A DNA stretch of 64,000 nt, taken from NCBI GenBank assembly GCA_023374025.1, contig SIJG01000116.1:310834-374833 (forward strand), read 5' to 3'. The notes below the pieces were generated by a model. It searched no databases. It was not told where the DNA came from and saw nothing but the letters and a program-made list of their open reading frames with translations. Both the position numbers and the translations under genes were made by a program. The DNA is from Heterodera schachtii (lineage: Eukaryota > Nematoda > Chromadorea > Rhabditida > Heteroderidae). Of this stretch, positions 56,515-64,000 are shown piece by piece (position 1 is the stretch's first letter; the number at the start of each line of letters is the position of its first letter).

Positions 56515-59040
56515 AGTACATAACAATAAATGGAGATTTATTATAAATTATCATAAATAAAAATCAATTACTTTTTAACAAATATTCAATTGAAATACAA
56601 CATGTTTTATTTATTAATACAATTTTAGACAACAATTTAAATAATTCATGATTTTCTTATTCAATACTTTATTTCTCTGTTTTGTCATCGTTTTTTTTTA
56701 AATTTAACACGAATTCTTTAATTTTTTGTTGTTGTATTTCTTTATGAATTTAAAAGTAGTCTTTTAATTGAATTTTGCATATTTGAATAAAATTTAACAT
56801 GCATACTTCCCATAGTTATAAATAAAGTTTTTTGTAAAATAAATAGATTTTTAATTTAAAGTAGGTTCAGAGTATTTAAGTGTTTAGTTTTCAGCTATTA
56901 TGAATATTAGATTTTCAATAATTCTTTACAACTTAATTCATCGTTTGAAACCTGTGATCACTAAGAAGATTAACCACTAATTTGTAAGATTGTCGATAAT
57001 TACATAATAATAACATTAAGCATAATTTCTTTATAAAAGGTTATTTTATATTTAATTAAAGATTTCTGCAGCCAAGATGTATTATTAATGATTTTTTTTT
57101 ACATTATTACGGATTTTAATATTTTTTTACAGACTTTATCATTTTTTTTATTAATGTTTTTACTTTTTTTTTGTATAATTTCCCCATTTTTCTTTTGTGT
57201 TTGCAAAAAAAAGTTGGTACTTTTATTTGCATATTTTTACAAATTTCAAGATTTTATACATATTTGGTACATGTTTTGGACTTTTTCGGACTTTTTCATA
57301 CATTTTTTAAATATTTGAGGGTTTTTACAGAAATTTCATCAAAAAATCCAATATTTCGGCAAATTTTTTCGTACATATTTTCATATTTTTATTACATATT
57401 TTGAGAATTTTTTAAAATTTATAAAGTTTCTTGTGAAAAATAAAAATTAACCAAACTAATTTTTAAAATACTAAAATGTGATTCTAGGCCAAGATTAGTT
57501 GTTATATCTATTTTTATTAAATATACGTTGACATTTGAATTTCTCAATTTACAAAGTTACAAAAATGTTTATTAATATGTTTATTCAGTCTTTTGTCAAA
57601 TGCAACACTAGCTTTCTGTCAACTTTTTTATTTTGTTTTTAAATATCTATTTGAATTTTACTTATTCTAACGCATAAATTTCTCCTAAATCCCCATTTAA
57701 AAAAAATTAATTAAAAATTGAAATTTGTTTTTAATATTGTATGATAAAAATTAATAATTAAGATTTATTTCATATTTAAATTAATTTTCTGCATCTTTTT
57801 TTTGCTATATTCTTTAAAATTAAAAATATAATTAATTAAATTTTAAATATTTTTAAGATCTTACTCTCCGTTTGATAATTTTTGTTTATTTTTTGATTTT
57901 CTCTATTGTAAAAGTCATAATTTTTTTATTTCAAGTTTTTTTTTTAGTTTGTATTTTATCTTTTAGCATAATTCATTTTTTATTTCAATAAATGTAATAA
58001 AAATCATTTTGGATTTTTAAAATTTTATTTTTTTCTGATTATTATTCAAACAATTATATTGATATGTTTGTTATTTTAATGAATTGTGTTTTAAAAAATA
58101 TTAATTTTCTTATGATAAACATTCGCTTTTTATAAATAAATCTTTGCCCTCACTTTTCTTATTAAATTATGAAATTACTTTTATGGAAATTGTCTTATTA
58201 TTAATTATTTATTTTTACCATGACGAATAGAATTTCTTCTGTAAAGCCTTTCAAGCGTCGTTAAATGCATTTAAATTGTTATATTTACCTTTATTATAAG
58301 ACTTTTACAATTTTTAAAAAAATATATGCAAAATTTTCAGTTCTAAGTTATATAAAAAATTAAATTGTTTTATTGTTATATCAGTTTTAAAGTAATAAAA
58401 AAATTTGTTGTCATTAATAACAAGTTCTTTAGCCTTTTCTAAAATATAGGAAAATAATTTTTAAAAAAATTTACAAAGTAATCATGCGATTATTTGAAAA
58501 ATCAACATAAAATAATCGGCCTTACATAAAAATTAATTAATTTATTTCCAATTCAAAATGAAACTCAAATTCCGATCAGATTTTTTTTCGAAAGTATAGT
58601 TACAAAGATCGTAAATTTTTCTACAAAATTTTATTCTCCTCAAGTGTCTCTATTTATTTTATTATTTCAATATATTGTTTTATGAAAGATTAATTTTTTT
58701 AAATAGTTATCACATATATTAAATTTTTTTTCATAGTGTTACTTTTAAAATTTAAAATTCAGTTTTATAATTAATTCAAATTTTAACATTAAATCAATGG
58801 GTTTCAAGAGCATTAATTGTACGAATTAATAACAAAGATTCAAATAACCGCACAAAACTCAAAAAACAATTTGAATTGAAAAAGAATTTAAATGTATAAA
58901 GAAAAAATAAAGTCTTAGAAAATTTTATGAATTAAACAAAAAAAGGATAAGACAATTTAAATTAAAACAGACGTGAAAAGTCAAAGTAATACGATTAAAA
59001 AATATTATCTCTTCATATTTTTTTTTCGAAAATTATGAAA
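56515..59040. other. AT desert with a word array at 57.2 kb
   Basis: 57220-57415 repeats 'tacatattt' with 'ggactttttcggactttttc' and 'ttttcgtacatattttcata'. Overlapping 76- and 77-codon frames there are Phe-rich artefacts. Nothing else recognised. Confidence 0.45.
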
Positions 59041-59155
59041 ATTTTTCAGGATCCGATACCCGGACCCTTTTTAAAAACGTGGACCCGGACACTGCTTCTC
59101 AGGGCAGAGCAATACCCGGACCCGTTTTTCGCCCAAATACCCCGAAAAATGCCGT
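59041..59155 (+). repeat. ACCCGGACCC word array
   Basis: 'gatacccggaccctttttaa', 'gtggacccggacactg' and 'aatacccggacccgttttt', then 'caaataccccgaaaa'. The 109-codon frame covering it is a by-product. Confidence 0.7.
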
Positions 59156-59159
59156 TTTT

Positions 59160-60390
59160 GGAGGCCACTTTCAGACTCGGCCCTCCAATAATTCATTTAT
59201 TAGGTATAAAATTTTTTCTTTATTATATTTTTATAGTCCTAACTTTGCTCTATTTACTCACTTTTTCTCTGTGTCTGTATCTATTTTCATTTTCTTTAAA
59301 TCAGTCATCAAAAATACGGACCTCGAAAATGACCATTTTTACTTTATCAACTCTAACTCCTTAAATACTTTTCCATTGAAATTGATCTCATGCCTGAATC
59401 ATGCAGCATATTATTGATAATAATGGTAATATTTTGAATCAAGCTTGTGTTTTGTTAAATTAAAAAAATAAATTTTCTTTAAAAATGAAGGCGACTGAAC
59501 TTATGTTACACCCTAAGTAGTTTTTTCTTTTTTGATATATAATTTGTATTTTTTTTTACTCGTTCTGTCATTCTTTTCTCGTATTTTAAATAAAATGTTT
59601 CGTTTATTTTAACTAATAAATAAATAAATTATTGTTTTTTATTATATCATTTTAAAAATTCTGTTTTCTTTCATTTAATCAGCCAATTAAAAATAAGTTT
59701 TTATCTCATATCATTTATTTTCTGAAATCGTTAGTATGATGATCTAAGAATAATACAATGCTATATAATAAAACTATATATAAACAAAATCATTTATTTA
59801 AAAAAAATTAAAAATATTTTAATAAAATTACGAATAAATAGATAATTGACTAAGTGAGTTAGTCTTTGAGATACAGAGAAAAAGGCAATAAAAATTAATC
59901 AAAAGCAATTACAAATGAACTTAAAAAATTAATTATGTAAATCTTTTAAATTGTATTTATCAACAAAAGCCTAAAACTTATTAAATAAATATTCATAACA
60001 AAAATTAAACAATTGAAAAAATATATTAACATAAAAAAATTAATTACAAGAAAATAAATAAGAATATAATTGAGAAAATAAAAAAAAATTAAGAACTTGA
60101 ACATTAAAACATTATATAAATAATAAATAACCAAAATTAGAATAGAATTATAAAAATAAATTATGATATTTTTATACATAATTATATTCCGTAAAAGAAT
60201 GGAAAATTGCGATTGAAAATGAAAATTTTATTACCAAAAATTAAAAAAAAAAATAATAGATCATCAACGTAAATGAACAATTAACAACGCTGCAACAATC
60301 CGCCGAGAATTGTATCATTAATAAAACGCATAAAATAAACTGTTAGTAATTTAATAGTCAAGAAATAAATCTCAAAAATTTAAATGAAAT
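59160..60390. other. AT desert, nothing recognised
   Basis: Low-complexity only. Confidence 0.5.
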
Positions 60391-60547
60391 TTAGACAAAG
60401 AAAAGGAATAAAAACGACAAACAATTCGAAAACTTCTTAAAATTGCGAAAATCACAAAAGTCGTTTTTTCCGATTTTGGTGCCTTTTTTGGCTTTTTTTC
60501 TGAAAATTCCATTAAAAATAGAATAAAATCGGGAAAATACACCCCTA
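60391..60547 (-). repeat. TAGGGGTG-headed word array (ttttccgatttt type)
   Basis: On the minus strand TAGGGGTGTATTTTCCCGAT is followed by variations of 'ttttccgatttt' and 'gattttcgcaatttt'. The first 20 bases nearly equal the head at 37494. Confidence 0.65.
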
Positions 60548-60734
60548 AGAATTGAAAATTTTCTTAAACTTGATCGCCAAAATTTCATTTTTTTTCATGA
60601 TACCAAATTTTAGGTTTAAATATTTTCCTTATTCAAAAAACATTATAAAATATTTAATAATCAATTTAAATCACCAAAATTAAGTATTTGGTTAAGTTTT
60701 ACGTGTTTTGCTCCCTAAAAAACCTTAGAAATTT

Positions 60735-60850
60735 TTTTGTTTAAATGCCTTTTTCATGCCTTTTTCGGGATTTTCGTGCCTTTTCATACCTTTTTTTGAA
60801 TTTTTTCGTGCCTTTTTCGCGATTTTTGGTGCCTTTAACTCGAGCTCTAT
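60735..60850 (+). repeat. Word array with 'tgcctttttcgcgattttt' units
   Basis: Five or six units: 'tgcctttttcatgccttttt', 'cgggattttcgtgccttttc', 'ttttcgtgcctttttcgcga', 'tttttggtgcctt'. Confidence 0.75.
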
Positions 60851-63036
60851 TAATAATTTATGAAAAATAAATAGATGGGGCTAAAATAATGTAAACTTTC
60901 TAAAAATAACTATTTATTTAATAGAAATAAAGTATTCAAAAAACAAAACAAATTAATAAATAATTTAATGATGAAGATTTATCATTTAATTATATTTTAA
61001 TTTGAAGTTCATATAAAAGTGAATAAAGTTTGAGAATTGGAAAATATTATAAAGTTCAAACAAATTGAACTATTTTCTTTATTTAGCAATAAATATCATT
61101 AAATTACAAAAAAATATCATTGTCGTTATTATGTATTTGTTTACATTTCTGCTCAGAAAGAATTTAAAGAATAATTTACTCCACTTTTGTTATTTTTTAA
61201 TTTTTTTTCTTATAATAATATTTTAGGTTTAAAAGAAATTGGTCTGTTCTTTTTTTATATTTTCAAAAGATGAAATCTTGGTACCATACGATATTCTTTG
61301 AATTGCGATATTAGCTTGCCAAATTAAAAAATTTTTATCATGTTTTTCAAAAGTTAGGACAATTTTTCCGGAACTTAATAATATTTTTTTGAAATTTAGC
61401 ATGCTAATAAAGCAATCTAAGGGCTACCGTGTGATACCAATATTATGCAATTTAGTTGCGTCTGAGAAAAGTTATGACTTGATTTAGTCAAAATTTTAGC
61501 AAATTTTGCACTTTTTGTCCTTCGACCTAGCACCGATGATTATTTTAACGATAATAATTATTGAAATATAATCCTTAAGAAAAATTTGCCTGCCTGAATT
61601 AAAAAATGATTGTTAACCAATTTTCCTTTTTTTGAATTAAAATTTATATCAGTATCAGATTTTTAATAAGTTATTTATTTTCTTAAACTCGAGTTCTTGT
61701 TATAATATATATTTTATTCAAATATAGATAAATAAGTTTATTTTAAAATTTTATTTATTTGTTTTTAATTTTAACTCATCACTACAAATTTATAATATGT
61801 ATTAATTTTGATATTGTATTTATAATTATGAAACGGAAATAAAGTAATTTTGTAAGCTGAATTAATTATCGTAATTTTACACGTCTAGTCCCGTAGGTCG
61901 TTTGGTTTTCCAAGCCCTTTCGTGGTAGCTTGAATTTTTTTAATTTAATTTTTTAATAAAAATTTTTCTTTTCAAAAAATTATAGTATTAATAGATATTT
62001 ATTTGGATTTGTTTTTACCAATTTTTCCGAATCTTCTGACCTTAATTGTCAAAAAGACTTTGTTTTATTGCTTTCCTTTAATGTTTAATGTACAAATGTT
62101 CTTTATTTTATGTAATGAAATAAATATTCTAGTTCCTAATATTTTAATTTTTAGTTCGAACTTTTGCAATAACTTATAAATTATTTTTTTATTTTTTAAA
62201 TCTTTGTACTTCGCATTAATATTTATTTTTTTTATACATTTACTTTTTCTTCTTTCTCAAAACCACAGCCTTCTCCGTTCAAACAATTATTTTTATATGC
62301 ATTCAAACTTACAATTTTCTTATGTAGTAGTCAGCCCAAATAATAGCAATGGATCATCGAATTATTAGATTTTTTTATTAAATGAATTTCTCGACCTAAA
62401 AAGGTTTTCATTTGTTTAGTTTAATATTAATTTTGTCGCAATGATGAATAACCTTGAAAGATTATCGTTTTATATTTTTATAGATTACAATAGTTATATT
62501 GTTTAAATTTAATGATAAAATTATTATTAAAATGATTAAGCTGAATTCATTTCATTTTACTGGGGTTTTTTCGCTATCATTTTATATTTGAATGAATAAT
62601 TTTGATACAATCCGTGTTTTTTTTTATGTTATAATTGTAGGAAAAATAAGTTCAATTTAATCTTAATTTAATTTTTCATATATTTAAAATTTAGTATTGC
62701 TATAATACAATTGTCTTTTATTATTAATTTTATCTCGCGGATTAGGCACGCCTTGGCAAGGTTAAATGCTATTAAAAATTTAAATAAAGAAAAAATAATT
62801 TAATATCTCCGTTTTATTATTAATGTTTTCCTTTTTTCAAAATTCATATTATTTTAAATAGAGCATATATGATTTTATTAATTTGAAATTTCATTTATTT
62901 AATAAATAGCATAATAATGAGATTCATTATTTTCCTATTTCACATGATGTGCGGTTGCATTAAAAAGTTGATCAATTATATTCTTATTAAACCATCGTAA
63001 TTAAAATAAAATTTATCTCGACAATTTAAAGGGACG
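60851..63036. other. AT desert, nothing recognised
   Basis: Small GC-richer spots (61880-61930, 62745-62765) without a recognisable gene. Confidence 0.5.
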
Positions 63037-63511
63037 TGTCGCGGAATGGACAAAAAAGAGAAAGGGATTTCGATCCCTTTCAACGTTCCCCTTTGGAACG
63101 TTAATTGATTGGACAAAGGAAGAGGCTTTGGCCTTTCCCTTGTATGCTTATGCGAGAAGAGCTTTCTCTTCGATTTTTTGACTCCCTTTTTTCAATTCCT
63201 TTATTAGTCACAAATAAATGTGTGAATAAATGGAGAAGGGACAATTTAAATATAAATATTAAATAGAAGTGAGAAGAAGTGATGAGAATGAAAATGGGGC
63301 GGGCTTTTATACCCTCACAAATCAATGGGGGCGGAGCAAATCACGTGAACAACGCACACACAAAAATCGATCGATGACTCACAGAGAAAATGAATGCAAA
63401 GGGAAAAGGATGACTCATAATTAAATAAGCGACGGAGAGAAAATTGATCAATAAATTAATTAACAAAAATTAATTAAATGCTTAATGAAATTTATGTCGC
63501 TTTCCGCGACA
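63037..63511 (-). repeat. LTR with promoter signals and hairpins
   Basis: The ends are TGTCGCGGAA (63037-63046) and TTCCGCGACA (63502-63511), a perfect 10-bp inverted terminal pair with TG...CA. In minus orientation there is a TATA box TATAAAAG (63304-63311) and, about 100 bp further, AATAAA (63200-63205), as expected for U3-R. Three hairpins follow in the R-U5 part: 63061-63080 (8-bp stem, TTCG loop in plus reading), 63082-63102 (AACGTTCC stem) and 63156-63171 (GAAGAG stem). The partner LTR is outside the window. Confidence 0.78.
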
Positions 63512-63585
63512 TTCTCCGGGCCTCGAGGATGGCGACAATTCTGTTGTCGTCATTCTTTTTGTTGTCGTCATCCATCGGTTTCTTT

Positions 63586-64000
63586 TCACCATCGGTTCAC
63601 TGGACGTCGTCGAACCACACGTTGAGGACGGTTCTCCAGATGTCCATCAGGGGATTGGGCTCGGTAACGTGCAGCAGGATGAAGTTCATCCTCCTCTGGA
63701 GCTCTCCATCGAACTCTGACTCGATGTCGGATGCTGACAAGCTCGATCGGGTAAAGATCGACTAACATCCCTCCCTCATGAGGGCTGAAGCCCACATATT
63801 CTTGTATGCATGGTGTTAATGGGTCTACTTGGAGACCCAACCGCACAAAATGGTCAAGAACTGTTAGACCCGGAGAAAGGTATAGACCCTCCGGACCATA
63901 ACAGGTGAGTCCATCGAAATGAATATCGACAACTCTGCCAAAATGTTCACCAATTAGAGTGGCTCCTCTACGAAGCTCTCTGCGAAGGTCCTCATCGACA
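63586..64000 (-). CDS. C-terminal part of a retroelement protein, unidentified
   Basis: 138 codons are open from the window edge to a stop at 63586, about 75 bp before the LTR. The text is well-formed protein: 'EDLRRELRRGATLIGEHFGR', 'YGPEGLYLSPGLTVLDHFVR', 'CIQEYVGFSPHEGGM', then an Arg/Pro-rich tail ending 'RPQRVVRRRPVNRW'. I cannot place it in integrase, env or another family. Its position directly before the 3' LTR says it is the last protein segment of the element. A purine-rich cccggagaa lies against the LTR. Confidence 0.6.
   Translation of the reverse strand, partial: VDEDLRRELRRGATLIGEHFGRVVDIHFDGLTCYGPEGLYLSPGLTVLDHFVRLGLQVDPLTPCIQEYVGFSPHEGGMLVDLYPIELVSIRHRVRVRWRAPEEDELHPAARYRAQSPDGHLENRPQRVVRRRPVNRW

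Larger units (their letters stand above)
63037..64000 (-). mobile_element. 3' end of a second LTR retroelement, cut by the window edge
   Basis: A 475-bp LTR preceded on the minus strand by an open frame that runs off the window. Composition jumps from AT desert to normal at 63037. The class (gypsy, BEL/Pao or other) cannot be decided from this part. Confidence 0.75.

Noticed and set aside
57088..57404. Phe/Leu-rich ORFs that look like membrane proteins
   Set aside because: They come from T-rich word-array DNA. Two frames are open at once and there is no sign of codon preference.
59035..59417. Two 109-112 codon ORFs
   Set aside because: They are readings of the ACCCGGACCC word array followed by Phe/Leu-rich AT text.
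1..64000. Mitochondrial insertion as the cause of the high AT content
   Set aside because: No mitochondrial protein or rRNA text was recognised in the deserts, and stops are frequent in all frames.

Overview
The window looks like a gene-poor, very AT-rich region of a nematode nuclear genome, most plausibly a plant-parasitic (tylenchid) species. The evidence is: introns of about 40-60 nt with ttttcag-type acceptors; a cluster of degenerate exons with the 'QLGLKLALxSPRFxALVDKHFDG' signature, which I associate from memory with expanded F-box-like families of cyst and root-knot nematodes; a nematode-style PAZ protein; and a transposon load of Ty3/gypsy, Helitron, FLYWCH, MITE and SINE types. No bacterial gene organisation is present. 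The species call is an inference.

Layout. At 1.8-7.0 kb lies a full-length minus-strand Ty3/gypsy retrotransposon with matching 235-bp LTRs. It carries one frameshift right behind the RT YLDD motif and abuts an older inverted fragment of the same family. At 10.2-11.5 kb there is an apparently perfect 564-bp inverted repeat, each arm carrying a FLYWCH zinc-finger fragment, followed by a 50-odd-bp minisatellite and a small AT-hook ORF. At 15.8-16.7 kb sit five head-to-tail copies of a tRNA-like SINE unit. Two small spliced genes of unknown function follow (16.9-17.8 kb), the second broken by a 1-kb dispersed repeat (RepA). Two GC-rich loci encode a Gly/Arg-rich and a Gly-rich frame (19.3-20.6 kb). 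A 306-bp MITE with an 8-bp target duplication (21.7 kb) precedes an array of F-box-like pseudo-exons (22.2-25.8 kb). After 4 kb of AT desert, an inverted RepA copy is joined to a decayed Helitron whose Pif1-type helicase frame is still open (31.1-33.6 kb).

A compact gene island occupies 40.5-42.9 kb. It holds a four-exon chromodomain gene with a one-base frameshift, a small unknown gene on the minus strand, and, divergent from it, a TATA-driven stand-alone PAZ-domain protein. A chromatin-reader-like and an Argonaute-like fragment side by side is suggestive, but no functional link is shown. From 43.4 to 63.0 kb the window is AT desert broken by short 'word array' loci in which one short phrase is repeated with variation; several are headed by TAGGGGTG. 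The right edge carries the 475-bp LTR and the 3' end of another, unidentified LTR retroelement (63.0-64.0 kb), also on the minus strand.

Most open frames in the deserts are low-complexity shadows and were left out. Introns, starts and frameshifts are read by eye and have no transcript support.
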